Shown piece by piece: positions 14,158-23,356 of a DNA stretch of 32,786 bases (position 1 is its first letter; every line of letters starts with the position of its first letter). The notes beneath the pieces are model-generated. The model was given only the letters and a program-made list of their open reading frames with translations, searched no databases and was not told where the DNA came from. The stretch comes from Prevotella sp. DNF00663 (GTDB taxonomy: Bacteria; Bacteroidota; Bacteroidia; Bacteroidales; Bacteroidaceae): contig NZ_KQ960655.1 in the NCBI RefSeq assembly GCF_001553265.1, positions 1-32,786 on the forward strand. Reading direction: 5' to 3'. The position numbers and the translations under genes are program-made.

Positions 14158-14988
14158 ATGAATAAAGTCTTATACGCATTTCTGACTATCATGGCTTTCA
14201 CCTCCTGTATGAATTCATACAGTGTGGACGGAACATCGAATATGTCTACGCTTGATGGTCGGATGTTGTACTTGAAAGTACTGAAAAACAACGAATTCAA
14301 GAAATTAGATTCCTGCGAAGTAGTTCATGGACAATTCCATTTCACGGGGCCTGTAGACTCTGTGAGAATGGCTAATATCTTCATGGACGACGAAAGTGTG
14401 ATGCCATTGATACTAGAAGATGGCGATATAAAGGTGCAAATCAACGATACACAGCTCACCGTTAGTGGCACGCCGCTTAACGATAAGCTGATGAAATTCT
14501 TCAAAAAGTACAATCAACTGAAGAACGATGAGGCCGAATTGGTGCATAAGCACGACCGTGCCATCATGGACGGAAAGGACATGAACCTTGTTAATTCGCA
14601 TTTGAATAGCGAGGCTACACGTCTCTCTGAGCAAGAAGACCACTTAGTAACAAGTTTCGTGACCGAGAATTTTGACAATGCGCTGGGGCCGGGGGTGTTC
14701 TTCTTGGTGACCATAGGTAATCAATATCCGGAGCTGACTCCATGGATTGAAGACATCATGAGTAAGGCTACAGACCATTTTAAGAATGATCCTTACGTGA
14801 AGATGTACTATCAAAAGGCGCAGGAAAATCAACAGATAATGACGGGATTGAAAGAACCTAGTGGCGTCACGGTGGCTCCACAGGAGCCTCAAACGACGCC
14901 TCTGCCTCCTCCCGGTGCAGCTACCAATGCGGTTCCAGCGCCTACTCCCAATGATTTGGCCAAACCGGCAGAGCCGCAGAATAAGTAA
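14158..14988 (+). CDS. DUF4369-like lipoprotein with Pro-rich tail
   Basis: A 276-residue predicted lipoprotein. The signal peptide MNKVLYAFLTIMAFTSC gives Cys17 as acylation site. The following domain (about 30-115) has the DUF4369 pattern, a beta-rich domain often found in front of thioredoxin-like modules (MLYLKVLKNNEFKKLDS, VHGQFHFTG, PLILEDGDIKVQI). A helical part follows (about 115-220). There is no thioredoxin CxxC domain; instead the protein ends in a Pro/Ala/Thr-rich tail of about 45 residues. It is probably bound to the outer membrane facing the periplasm. Substrate and role are unknown. A hairpin follows the stop. Confidence 0.8.
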   Translation: MNKVLYAFLTIMAFTSCMNSYSVDGTSNMSTLDGRMLYLKVLKNNEFKKLDSCEVVHGQFHFTGPVDSVRMANIFMDDESVMPLILEDGDIKVQINDTQLTVSGTPLNDKLMKFFKKYNQLKNDEAELVHKHDRAIMDGKDMNLVNSHLNSEATRLSEQEDHLVTSFVTENFDNALGPGVFFLVTIGNQYPELTPWIEDIMSKATDHFKNDPYVKMYYQKAQENQQIMTGLKEPSGVTVAPQEPQTTPLPPPGAATNAVPAPTPNDLAKPAEPQNK

Positions 14989-15010
14989 CTTCAATATGTA
15001 TATACAATAT

Positions 15011-15037
15011 CAAGGACAGGCTCTGAGTCTGTCCTTG
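15011..15037 (+). terminator. Hairpin after the DUF4369-like gene
   Basis: A 12-bp stem (15011-15022 with 15026-15037, one G-T pair) with a 3-base loop. The following TCTATAAA is not a strong T-run, so it may be a weak terminator that lets some transcription pass into pyrC 18 bases on. Confidence 0.6.
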
Positions 15038-15055
15038 TCTATAAAATAAGGTGTT

Positions 15056-16387
15056 ATGAGAATTCTTATCACTGGTGGTAGAATCGTCAATGAAGGACAT
15101 GTCTTTCCGGGGACGCTGTCTATTGTTGATGATCGTATCGAATCAATCATGGAAGGGGAGCATACATCCCGTGGTATCTACGACAAAGAGATAGATGCCA
15201 CGGGGTGTTTTGTGTTGCCGGGTATTATAGACGATCATGTACATTTCCGCGAACCGGGTCTTACAACCAAGGCCGATATTGAGTCAGAAAGCCGTGCTGC
15301 CGCCTTTGGTGGGGTCACGTCGTATTTTGAGATGCCCAATACCAATCCGCAAACCACTTCGTTGGAGGCTTTGGAAGATAAGTTTGCTTTGGCCGGTGAG
15401 AAGAGTCATGTGAATTATAGCTTCTTTTTTGGAGCCACTAATCATAATACACATCTTTTTGAGAAGCTCGATCGCCGCCGCATTCCCGGTATTAAACTCT
15501 TCATGGGAAGCAGCACCGGAGGCATGTTGGTGGATAAGGAGCAAGCCTTGGTCGGTATCTTTGAAGAGGCAAAGCGACTGGATTTGCCGTTGATGACGCA
15601 TTGTGAAGACACGGCTACCATTACTGCGAACATGGCTGAAGCGCGAAAGAAGGATGACGATCCGTCTATCTTGCTGCACTCACAGATACGTAGTGAGCAG
15701 GCATGTTATACATCTACCGAACTGGCTGTGCAGTTGGCACGTCGCTATGGTACTCGTTTGCATGTGGCACATCTTACTACTGCACGCGAATTGGAGTTCT
15801 TTGGGGTTGACAGCAACATCACGGCAGAGGCTGTTATTGCTCATCTGATGTTTTCGGATGCTGATTATCAGACGTTAGGGACGCTCATCAAGTGTAATCC
15901 GGCAGTGAAAACAGCGGCTGATAGAGATGCTTTGCGTCGCGCATTGACCGATGGTCGCATTACGATAGTGGGTACCGACCACGCTCCACATTTGTTGGTC
16001 GACAAGAAAGGAGGCTGTCGGAAGGCCGCTTCGGGTATGCCTATGGTGCAGTTCTCGCTTGTCTCTATGTTGCAATTGGTCGATGAAGGCGTTTTGGATA
16101 TAGCCCGATTGGTGGCATTAATGTGCCATCACCCGGCTCAACTATTTGAGATTAGTGAGCGTGGATATTTACGTGAAGGGTATAAAGCAGATGTAGCTAT
16201 TGTTCGTCCAAATGTAGATTGGACGGTGACGGAAGATATTATCCAAAGCAAATGTGGCTGGAGTCCGCTCTTAGGACATCATTTCCATTGGCGTGTGGAG
16301 CAGACATTGTGTAATGGTCGACTGATTTTTGACGGTGGAAAATTTGATGCTGATGCAAGAGGAGAAGCGTTGACGTTCAGAAGTTAA
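15056..16387 (+). CDS. pyrC: Dihydroorotase
   Basis: Zinc amidohydrolase that cyclises carbamoyl aspartate to dihydroorotate, the third step of pyrimidine synthesis. The 443-residue protein has the class I (long) signature: His61 and His63 in DDHVHFREPG, Arg65 for the substrate carboxylate, Lys147 in GIKLFMGSSTGG as the carboxylated metal bridge, His182 (THCEDT), His239 (HVAHL) and catalytic Asp308 (GTDHAPH). The usual TPHHL-type segment reads AVIAHLMFSD here. It starts an operon-like run with the metallophosphoesterase (25-base gap) and the acyltransferase. Allantoinase is a related alternative but the motif set and length favour dihydroorotase. Confidence 0.92.
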   Translation: MRILITGGRIVNEGHVFPGTLSIVDDRIESIMEGEHTSRGIYDKEIDATGCFVLPGIIDDHVHFREPGLTTKADIESESRAAAFGGVTSYFEMPNTNPQTTSLEALEDKFALAGEKSHVNYSFFFGATNHNTHLFEKLDRRRIPGIKLFMGSSTGGMLVDKEQALVGIFEEAKRLDLPLMTHCEDTATITANMAEARKKDDDPSILLHSQIRSEQACYTSTELAVQLARRYGTRLHVAHLTTARELEFFGVDSNITAEAVIAHLMFSDADYQTLGTLIKCNPAVKTAADRDALRRALTDGRITIVGTDHAPHLLVDKKGGCRKAASGMPMVQFSLVSMLQLVDEGVLDIARLVALMCHHPAQLFEISERGYLREGYKADVAIVRPNVDWTVTEDIIQSKCGWSPLLGHHFHWRVEQTLCNGRLIFDGGKFDADARGEALTFRS

Positions 16388-16412
16388 GATCCTATAGCAG
16401 TTTGGAAAGAAG

Positions 16413-17597
16413 ATGATTGCACGCATATATATCCCCATCTTGCTGATGATTGTATTGTCCGACTTGTATATCGACATACATTATCTGCGGCGGAAGCTGC
16501 ACCTTGGCGGTTGGAAGCGCCTCCTGTGGTGGCTTCCATGTATCGGTATGGTGGGCTATACGGTGGGGTTGGCAAGGGTTCAGAACTTCGTTCCGGATAA
16601 CTTAACATGGATAGAAGTCTATTTAATATTGCTTGGTATCTTTGTCGTACCGAAGGCTATGTTCACCGTTTGCTCGGTTATGGGACTTGGTATTTGTCGT
16701 CTGACGCATCGAAGGAATAATTGGGGTAATCTTATAGGCTTCTTTTTAGGCATCTTGTTGATATTGATGTTCGTCTATAGCGTAACCTTTGGCGTGCGCC
16801 GATTAACGGTTAAGCGTATCGACTTGTATGTAGAAGAACTTCCGAAAGCCTTTGAGGGATATCGTATCGTGCATTTCAGCGATGCACATGTGGGCATGTT
16901 TGAGGGGGATAAGGCCGACTTGCTAAAGCGAGATATTGATAGCATCAATGCACAAAGGGCCGACTTGGTGGCTTTTACAGGAGATTTGCAGAACATGCAG
17001 CCCTCGGAACTCTATCCGTTTATGGATGTTTTGAGCAGTATTAAAGCTCCCGATGGTGTGTATTCGGTGCTTGGAAACCACGACTATAGCCAATATATCA
17101 ATGCCGATGCGGCAATTAAAGCGGCCAATGAAAAAGAAATCATTGCCCGACAACGGCAGTTTGGTTGGCAACTGTTGCTGAATGAGCATGTCGTAGTGCG
17201 TCGTGGACAAGACAGTATCGTTGTTGTCGGTACAGAAAATGATGGGCGTGCGCCTTTTCCACAGCGAGCTGACTATGTCAAAGCCATGCGTGGAGTGGGG
17301 AAGAAAGCTTTTGTCATCATGCTGCAACACGATCCCTCGGCGTGGGACAGGCATGTATTGCCCCTCACATCGGCTCGATTGACCCTAAGCGGACATACAC
17401 ATGCCGGGCAAGTGAGCCTGCTAGGTTTCCGGCCAACGCGCCTTTCGTATACCCAAGACTATGGGCTTTACGAGCAGGCAGGGAGTTATCTCTATGTAAC
17501 GGCAGGCTTGGGAGGCGTTGTTCCTTTCCGTTTCGGTGCTTCGGCCGAGCTTGTCGTCATCACATTACACCGTTTGGAAAGTAGTAAGAAATTATAA
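16413..17597 (+). CDS. Membrane-anchored metallophosphoesterase
   Basis: A 394-residue protein with about four N-terminal membrane helices (about 5-20, 36-54, 66-92 and 106-127) followed by a calcineurin-like phosphoesterase domain from about 148. All dimetal motifs are present: SDAHVG (Asp157, His159), FTGDLQN (Asp191), GNHDY (Asn222, His223), a later QHDPS histidine and the final SGHTHAG. The layout resembles YkuE/YaeI-type phosphodiesterases acting on lipid-linked or envelope phosphates; the substrate is unknown. It lies 25 bases after pyrC and 22 bases before the PlsC-like acyltransferase, which supports a lipid-related role by context only. Confidence 0.87.
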   Translation: MIARIYIPILLMIVLSDLYIDIHYLRRKLHLGGWKRLLWWLPCIGMVGYTVGLARVQNFVPDNLTWIEVYLILLGIFVVPKAMFTVCSVMGLGICRLTHRRNNWGNLIGFFLGILLILMFVYSVTFGVRRLTVKRIDLYVEELPKAFEGYRIVHFSDAHVGMFEGDKADLLKRDIDSINAQRADLVAFTGDLQNMQPSELYPFMDVLSSIKAPDGVYSVLGNHDYSQYINADAAIKAANEKEIIARQRQFGWQLLLNEHVVVRRGQDSIVVVGTENDGRAPFPQRADYVKAMRGVGKKAFVIMLQHDPSAWDRHVLPLTSARLTLSGHTHAGQVSLLGFRPTRLSYTQDYGLYEQAGSYLYVTAGLGGVVPFRFGASAELVVITLHRLESSKKL

Positions 17598-17619
17598 ATT
17601 CATCAAGAAGAAAAGGAAG

Positions 17620-18381
17620 ATGGTTACATTGTTATATCGCATCTATCAATTATGTATTGCGCTACCGGTGATTCTGATAGCTACAATACTAACGGCACTC
17701 GTTACCACTATTGGGTGCATTGTGGGCAATGGACATTTCTGGGGATACTATCCCGGAAGATATTGGTCGTGGCTTATCCCGAAGATATTGCTGCTTCCGG
17801 TGCGCGTAGAGGGACGTGAGAACTTGGAAAGGGGGCAATCCTATATATTTGTAAGTAATCATCAAGGAGCTTTTGACATCTTTTTGATTTACGGATACTT
17901 GCATCGTAACTTCAAATGGATGATGAAACGACAGCTTCGTAAACTTCCTTTTGTTGGTATGGCATGCGCTGCTGCCCATCATATCTTTGTTGATAAGCGA
18001 GGGCCAGCTAAGGTAAAAGAGACCTACGAAAAGGCTCGCGAGACATTGAAGGGAGGCATGTCGATGGTGGTATTTCCCGAAGGTGCACGCACGTTTACAG
18101 GTCATATGGGGAGTTTTAAGCGTGGTGCTTTCATGCTAGCAGATGAATTACAGTTACCGGTGGTGCCGTTAACCATCAATGGTTCGTTTGATGTGATGCC
18201 GCGAACACGCGATATGAAGTGGGTGTTGTGGCATCCATTACGCCTCACCATCCATCGTCCCATTATGCCGAAAGGACGCGGTGTGGAACAAGAACGTGCC
18301 ATGATGGACGAGGCCTATCGTGCGGTGATAGGTGGATTAACGCCTGATTATCAAGGATATGTGGAAAATCCTGACCAATAA
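17620..18381 (+). CDS. 1-acyl-glycerol-3-phosphate acyltransferase (PlsC-like)
   Basis: Inner-membrane lysophospholipid acyltransferase that adds the second acyl chain in phosphatidic-acid synthesis, or acylates another lipid. The 253-residue product has an N-terminal membrane helix (about 11-34), the catalytic H(X4)D motif NHQGAFD (His81, Asp86), the acceptor motif FPEGAR (Glu154) and the VVPLTINGS strand, all in normal order. ATG 17620 is preceded by AAGGA and is chosen over an in-frame start at 17518, which would overlap the preceding gene by 80 bases and add non-family sequence. It closes the pyrC-phosphoesterase-acyltransferase run. Confidence 0.9.
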   Translation: MVTLLYRIYQLCIALPVILIATILTALVTTIGCIVGNGHFWGYYPGRYWSWLIPKILLLPVRVEGRENLERGQSYIFVSNHQGAFDIFLIYGYLHRNFKWMMKRQLRKLPFVGMACAAAHHIFVDKRGPAKVKETYEKARETLKGGMSMVVFPEGARTFTGHMGSFKRGAFMLADELQLPVVPLTINGSFDVMPRTRDMKWVLWHPLRLTIHRPIMPKGRGVEQERAMMDEAYRAVIGGLTPDYQGYVENPDQ

Positions 18382-18405
18382 TACAATCATTTGATGGCTT
18401 TTTTG

Positions 18406-18413
18406 TAACTTTG
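18406..18413 (+). promoter_or_regulatory. -7 promoter element of the glycosyltransferase-mfd operon
   Basis: TAACTTTG matches TAnnTTTG and lies 30 bases before ATG 18444. A possible TTG start at 18411 is inside the element and is therefore excluded. Confidence 0.65.
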
Positions 18414-18443
18414 CAAATACTCAATAGAATAAAAATAAGCCTC

Positions 18444-19196
18444 ATGAATAGCAGTGATAGCATCGTCATTATTCCTACTTACAATGAGAAGGAGAATATA
18501 GAGAAGATTATCCGTGCCGTTTTCGGCTTGGACAAGTGCTTCCATATACTTGTTATTGATGATGGAAGTCCCGACGGAACAGCCCGGATAGTGCATCAAC
18601 TCATTGATACAGAGTTCTCCGATAGACTGTTTATCTTGGAGCGTAGTGGCAAGTTAGGTCTTGGTACAGCTTACATCAAGGGTTTTAAATGGGCGTTGGA
18701 GCACGATTATGAATACATTTTTGAGATGGATGCCGACTTCAGTCACGATCCCAAAGATCTTCCTCGGCTCTATGCAGCATGCCACGATGAGGGTTATGAT
18801 GTGGCTATCGGGTCGCGCTATGTGAGTGGTGTGAACGTGGTAAATTGGCCTATTGGTCGTGTGTTGATGAGTTATTTTGCCAGCAAATACGTACGTATCA
18901 TCACCGGATTTAAGGTGCACGACACTACAGCAGGATTCAAATGCTATCGTCGATGTGTGCTGGAGACCATTCCACTTGATAAGATTCGATTCAAGGGATA
19001 TGCTTTCCAGATAGAAATGAAATATACGGCATACAAGATAGGCTTTAAGATTAAGGAGGTACCTGTAATCTTTGTGAACCGCCGGGAGGGCGTTAGCAAG
19101 ATGAACGGAGGTATCTTTGGCGAAGCCTTCTTTGGCGTGATGCGGCTCCGAATGGACGGTATGTTCCGCAAATATCCGCCGTTGCCACGTGCATAA
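18444..19196 (+). CDS. Polyprenol monophosphomannose synthase-like GT2 glycosyltransferase
   Basis: A 250-residue GT-A fold glycosyltransferase of family 2. It has the N-terminal nucleotide-sugar motif IPTYNEKENIE, DDGSPDGT (Asp39-Asp40), the metal-binding D-x-D in MDADFSHDP (Asp96-Asp98) and the DPM1-type VHDTTAGFKCYRR and GYAFQIEM stretches. Lack of C-terminal membrane helices matches soluble or peripheral DPM1-type enzymes that load a polyprenyl phosphate with mannose at the inner membrane. The sugar could differ from mannose. Its stop codon directly abuts the mfd start, so both are in one operon. Confidence 0.9.
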   Translation: MNSSDSIVIIPTYNEKENIEKIIRAVFGLDKCFHILVIDDGSPDGTARIVHQLIDTEFSDRLFILERSGKLGLGTAYIKGFKWALEHDYEYIFEMDADFSHDPKDLPRLYAACHDEGYDVAIGSRYVSGVNVVNWPIGRVLMSYFASKYVRIITGFKVHDTTAGFKCYRRCVLETIPLDKIRFKGYAFQIEMKYTAYKIGFKIKEVPVIFVNRREGVSKMNGGIFGEAFFGVMRLRMDGMFRKYPPLPRA

Positions 19197-22100
19197 ATGG
19201 ATATACAAGACGTAAGAAAACATTATAGCACCCAGCCACAGGCGGGTGCTATGCTTCAATTACTCGGAGATGGAACGGCAGAACCTATTTCCTTGCAAGG
19301 TTTAATGGCTTCTGCTGCCCCCTTGTTCTTTGCTTCTTTAGCCGAGAAATTATCTCATCCGGTGCTTTTTATTATGCAAGATGCCGACGAAGCAGGCTAT
19401 TTTTATCACGACCTAACGCAGTTGCTGGGCACTGAACAAGTCTTATTTTTCCCTTCTTCCTATCGTCGAGCTGTGAAATATGGGCAGCGTGACGATGCTA
19501 ATGAGATACTTCGTACCGATGTGTTGGCTCGTTTGAGCAGCAATCCTCACCATCTTTTCATCGTTACTCATCCTGAAGCGCTGAGCGAACTCGTTGTTTC
19601 CAAGTCGTTCATGGACGAACGTTTGCTGCGATTATCGGTTGGTCAACGTATTGATATTACCGATGTTGAAGCCACATTAAGGGAATATGGATTCAACGAA
19701 GTGGACTATGTGTACGAGCCGGGACAGTTTGCTGTGCGTGGAAGTATATTAGATGTCTACTCCTATTCGTGCGAGATTCCGTTTCGTATCGACTTCTTTG
19801 GTGACGAAATAGACTCCATCCGCACTTTTGAAGTGCAAGACCAATTGTCTAAAGATAGACGTGATCAAGTAGAGATAGTGCCTGAATTGGCGATGCAGGC
19901 CACCGATAAAATATCCTTCTTGAAGTTCTTACCTGCCCAATCGGTGATTGTCTACAAAGATATTCTGTACATTCACGACACTATAGAACGCATTTATAAA
20001 GAGGGATTCTCGTCGCAGGTAATGACCGAACGTATGGAGGGAGCCACAGAAGTGGAGCAACGTGAGATCGTTCGCAGCATGCAACGAGAGCAAAATCTGC
20101 TTACGGCTACGGCTTTTAAAGAAGATATATCCGGTTTCAAACGAGTGGAGTTCGGGGCTAATAGCGACTTGGACAAGTCGCATCGTAAAGATGCAAAGCG
20201 GTCGTCGGTGCTTCGTTTTGACATTACACCGCAACCGTTGTTCCACAAGAATTTCGATTTGTTGTCGCAGACGCTGGAAGATTATCGTCTCAAATGTTAC
20301 ACCTTATATATATTAGCCGATAGTGAAAAGCAGCAAAAACGCCTGAAAGACATTTTCGGTAGCGAAGAGTTGCAGAAATACGACATTCATTTCGAGCCGG
20401 TCAACAAGACACTTCACGAGGGATTTGCCGATAATAACATGCGTGTTTGCTTCTTTACCGACCATCAAATCTTTGACCGTTTCCATAAATACAACCTGAA
20501 ATCGGATGGTGCGAGAGCCGGAAAGATGGCACTTACCATGAAGGAATTGCAAGAGATGGAGCCGGGAGATTACATCGTTCATGTGGATTTGGGTATCGGA
20601 AAGTTTGGCGGTCTGGTGCGTGTTCCGGCCGGGAATTCGTATCAAGAAGTCATTCGTATCATCTATCAGAATAATGATAAGGTGGATGTTTCCATCCATT
20701 CGCTCTATAAAATCAGCAAATATCGCCGGCAAGATACAGGCGAACCGCCTCGTCTGAGTACCCTTGGAACGGGTGCTTGGGATCGTTTGAAGGAGAAAAC
20801 CAAGAAGCGTATCAAGGATATAGCGCGTGATTTGATAAAGCTCTATGCCAAGCGCAGACAGGAAAAAGGCTTCTCGTTCAGTGCCGATTCGTTCATGCAA
20901 CATGAGTTGGAAGCCAGTTTCCTCTACGAAGATACGCCCGATCAGAATAAGGCTACGGTAGATGTGAAGGCTGATATGGAGAGCAATCGTCCCATGGATA
21001 GGCTCGTTTGTGGCGACGTGGGTTTTGGTAAGACCGAAGTGGCGGTACGTGCGGCCTTCAAAGCAGCCGTAGACAATAAGCAGGTGGCTGTACTTGTGCC
21101 GACAACGGTGCTTGCTTTCCAGCATTATCAGACTTTCCGCGACCGCCTGAAAGACTTCCCTGTACGTGTAGACTACCTCTCGCGTGCTCGCACAGCTAAG
21201 CAAACCAAGGCAGTATTAGAAGATTTAGAGGCCGGGCGTGTGGACATTTTGATAGGTACACACAAGTTGATTAGCAAGTCGGTGAAATGGCACGACCTCG
21301 GATTACTGATTATAGACGAGGAGCAGAAATTCGGTGTTTCGACCAAAGAGAAGTTGCGTAAGCTCAAGACTAACGTTGATACGCTCACCATGTCGGCTAC
21401 TCCTATCCCGCGTACCCTGCAATTCTCACTCATGGGAGCACGCGATATGAGCATCATCCGTACCCCACCACCCAACCGTTATCCCATCCATACTGAGCTA
21501 TCTACTTATGGTCACGAGGTCATAGCCGATGCTATCAACTTTGAGATGAGTAGGAACGGACAAGTGTATTTCATCAACGACCGTATTTCCAACCTGCCGG
21601 AGATAGCTAATCTCATCAAGAAACATGTGCCCGACTGCCGTATTGCCATCGGGCACGGACAGATGAAACCTGAAGAACTGGAGCAAATAGTGATGGGATT
21701 CATGAACTATGACTACGATGTTTTGCTCTCTACATCTATTGTAGAGAACGGTATAGACGTTGGGAATGCCAATACCATCATTATCAACGATGCTCATAGG
21801 TTCGGATTATCCGACCTCCACCAGATGCGTGGACGTGTTGGACGAAGCAATCGTAAGGCTTTCTGCTATTTGCTTTCGCCTCCCAAGAGTGTGTTAACGC
21901 CTGAAGCACGACGTCGACTAGAGGCTTTGGAGAACTTCTCAGAACTGGGTAGTGGTTTCAATTTGGCCATGCAAGATTTGGATATTCGTGGTGCCGGCAA
22001 TTTATTAGGTGCTGAACAAAGCGGATTCATGGAAGATTTAGGCTACGAAACCTATCAGAAGATATTGAATCAAGCCGTTACCGAACTCAAAAATGAGGAG

Positions 22101-22616
22101 TTTGGCGACCTCTATGCCGAAGAGATTGCGCGTGGAGAGGAAATATCCGGTGGGGAATTTGTGGAAGATTGTGCTATCGAGAGTGACTTGGAGATGTATT
22201 TCCCCGATAATTATGTGCCGGGAAGCAGCGAACGAATGTTGCTCTATCGCGAACTTGATAACATCGAAGATGATGATGCTCTGGAGGTTTACAAGCAGCG
22301 ATTGGTAGACCGCTTTGGTCCAGTTCCGCCCGAAGGGGAGGAATTGATGCAGGTGGTAGCGCTTCGTCAACTCGGCAAATCGCTTGGTTGCGAGAAGATA
22401 ATGCTACGTCAAGGTCGTATGAACATGCAATTTGTGAGCAATCCGGAAAGTGTTTATTACAAGAGTTCTACGTTTGGTAAGATACTAGACTACATCGGTT
22501 TGCATGCCCGACGCTGTGACTTGAAAGAGATAAAAGGTCGCCGACTTATGCATATCTCGCAGGTTCCTACCGTCGGAGATGCCGTGAAGGTGTTGAGAGA
22601 AATAAGGGGAATATAA
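19197..22616 (+). CDS. mfd: Transcription-repair coupling factor
   Basis: ATP-dependent DNA translocase that removes stalled RNA polymerase at lesions and recruits UvrA. The 1139-residue length and domain order are normal: UvrB-homology region (about 20-330, including EYGFNEVDYVYEPGQFAVRG), the RNA-polymerase interacting CarD-like domain near 455-530 (PGDYIVHVDLGIGKF), Walker A GDVGFGKTE near 604, DEEQ box near 704, the helicase motif VI/TRG part with RGRVGRSNRKAFCYLL near 877 and the C-terminal UvrA-binding-mimic domain (about 1000-1139). ATG follows immediately after the glycosyltransferase TAA, indicating translational coupling. No terminator is obvious after it. Confidence 0.96.
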   Translation: MDIQDVRKHYSTQPQAGAMLQLLGDGTAEPISLQGLMASAAPLFFASLAEKLSHPVLFIMQDADEAGYFYHDLTQLLGTEQVLFFPSSYRRAVKYGQRDDANEILRTDVLARLSSNPHHLFIVTHPEALSELVVSKSFMDERLLRLSVGQRIDITDVEATLREYGFNEVDYVYEPGQFAVRGSILDVYSYSCEIPFRIDFFGDEIDSIRTFEVQDQLSKDRRDQVEIVPELAMQATDKISFLKFLPAQSVIVYKDILYIHDTIERIYKEGFSSQVMTERMEGATEVEQREIVRSMQREQNLLTATAFKEDISGFKRVEFGANSDLDKSHRKDAKRSSVLRFDITPQPLFHKNFDLLSQTLEDYRLKCYTLYILADSEKQQKRLKDIFGSEELQKYDIHFEPVNKTLHEGFADNNMRVCFFTDHQIFDRFHKYNLKSDGARAGKMALTMKELQEMEPGDYIVHVDLGIGKFGGLVRVPAGNSYQEVIRIIYQNNDKVDVSIHSLYKISKYRRQDTGEPPRLSTLGTGAWDRLKEKTKKRIKDIARDLIKLYAKRRQEKGFSFSADSFMQHELEASFLYEDTPDQNKATVDVKADMESNRPMDRLVCGDVGFGKTEVAVRAAFKAAVDNKQVAVLVPTTVLAFQHYQTFRDRLKDFPVRVDYLSRARTAKQTKAVLEDLEAGRVDILIGTHKLISKSVKWHDLGLLIIDEEQKFGVSTKEKLRKLKTNVDTLTMSATPIPRTLQFSLMGARDMSIIRTPPPNRYPIHTELSTYGHEVIADAINFEMSRNGQVYFINDRISNLPEIANLIKKHVPDCRIAIGHGQMKPEELEQIVMGFMNYDYDVLLSTSIVENGIDVGNANTIIINDAHRFGLSDLHQMRGRVGRSNRKAFCYLLSPPKSVLTPEARRRLEALENFSELGSGFNLAMQDLDIRGAGNLLGAEQSGFMEDLGYETYQKILNQAVTELKNEEFGDLYAEEIARGEEISGGEFVEDCAIESDLEMYFPDNYVPGSSERMLLYRELDNIEDDDALEVYKQRLVDRFGPVPPEGEELMQVVALRQLGKSLGCEKIMLRQGRMNMQFVSNPESVYYKSSTFGKILDYIGLHARRCDLKEIKGRRLMHISQVPTVGDAVKVLREIRGI

Positions 22617-22670
22617 TTTGAAAAAATTATCCTTTTATACCAAAGGTAGATGATTTGGCATATTAATGTG

Positions 22671-22678
22671 TACTTTTG
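22671..22678 (+). promoter_or_regulatory. -7 promoter element of the histidine phosphatase gene
   Basis: TACTTTTG matches TAnnTTTG and lies 18 bases before ATG 22697; AAGGAAG just before the ATG is a reasonable ribosome site. Confidence 0.65.
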
Positions 22679-22696
22679 CCGTAGTAAAAAGGAAGT

Positions 22697-23203
22697 ATGA
22701 CGAAACTATATTTGGTGCGCCATGGTGAGACGGTGGACAATGTGGCGCAGATTTTACAAGGACAAGGTCACGGACAACTGAATGAACGCGGACTGGAACA
22801 GGCTCGTGAGGTGCGCGATAAAATGGTTGGTGAACAAATAGACGTATTTGTTGCCAGCGATTTGAGGCGTGCTATAGATACTTGTCGCATCATAGCCGAG
22901 CCGCACGGATTGCCGATTGAGACGACGGTTTTATTGCGCGAGCGCGATTGGGGGAGTTTTACCGGTCGGTTTATTCCAACATTAAAAGATGTGGAATGGC
23001 CCGACGATATAGAGACTTTGGAGCAGATGAAATCGCGTGCCCAGAACTTTATCACTTATTTAAAGTTCACTTATCCTGATAAGACAGTCTTGGCCGTAGG
23101 ACACGGATTGATTAACAAGGCTATCCAAAGTGTATATTTTCATCGTCCCATGAATGAAATTCAGAAGATGGGAAATGCCGAAGTGCGCGTCTTAGTATTG
23201 TAA
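22697..23203 (+). CDS. Histidine phosphatase family protein
   Basis: A 168-residue cytoplasmic phosphatase of the phosphoglycerate-mutase-like superfamily. The phosphohistidine motif is RHGET (Arg8, His9), with Arg58 in SDLRRAIDT, acid Glu82 in LLRERDWG and the second catalytic His136 in AVGHG. The small size and GQLNERGLEQA match broad-specificity phosphatases or CobC-like enzymes rather than true glycolytic mutases. The substrate cannot be told and no cobalamin genes are nearby. It is monocistronic, with its own promoter and a strong terminator. Confidence 0.9.
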   Translation: MTKLYLVRHGETVDNVAQILQGQGHGQLNERGLEQAREVRDKMVGEQIDVFVASDLRRAIDTCRIIAEPHGLPIETTVLLRERDWGSFTGRFIPTLKDVEWPDDIETLEQMKSRAQNFITYLKFTYPDKTVLAVGHGLINKAIQSVYFHRPMNEIQKMGNAEVRVLVL

Positions 23204-23234
23204 TAGGTTTCGATACATTACTCATAAATAGATT

Positions 23235-23272
23235 GAGGGCCTCTTGCTGCACAGCAAGAAGCCCTCTTTTTT
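23235..23272 (+). terminator. Rho-independent terminator after the histidine phosphatase gene
   Basis: A stem of 6 bp plus 8 bp (23235-23240 with 23261-23266; 23242-23249 with 23252-23259; one C/A mismatch between) is followed by six T (23267-23272). Confidence 0.9.
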
Positions 23273-23356
23273 ACTCTCTAATTTTTATTCCTGAATTCTT
23301 TTTACTTAAAAAGTCACTCTATTGAGCATATAGTTATGTCTGAATTCTCTTATTGA

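Noticed and set aside
15056..16387. Allantoinase
   Set aside because: The motif set and length fit class I dihydroorotase and no purine-degradation gene is nearby.
18654..19259. 201-residue minus-strand open frame
   Set aside because: Antisense to the glycosyltransferase gene and the mfd start; no recognisable domain.
20313..21203. 296-residue open frame on the minus strand
   Set aside because: It lies entirely antisense to the well-supported mfd gene, has no family motif and no promoter; it is a shadow frame.
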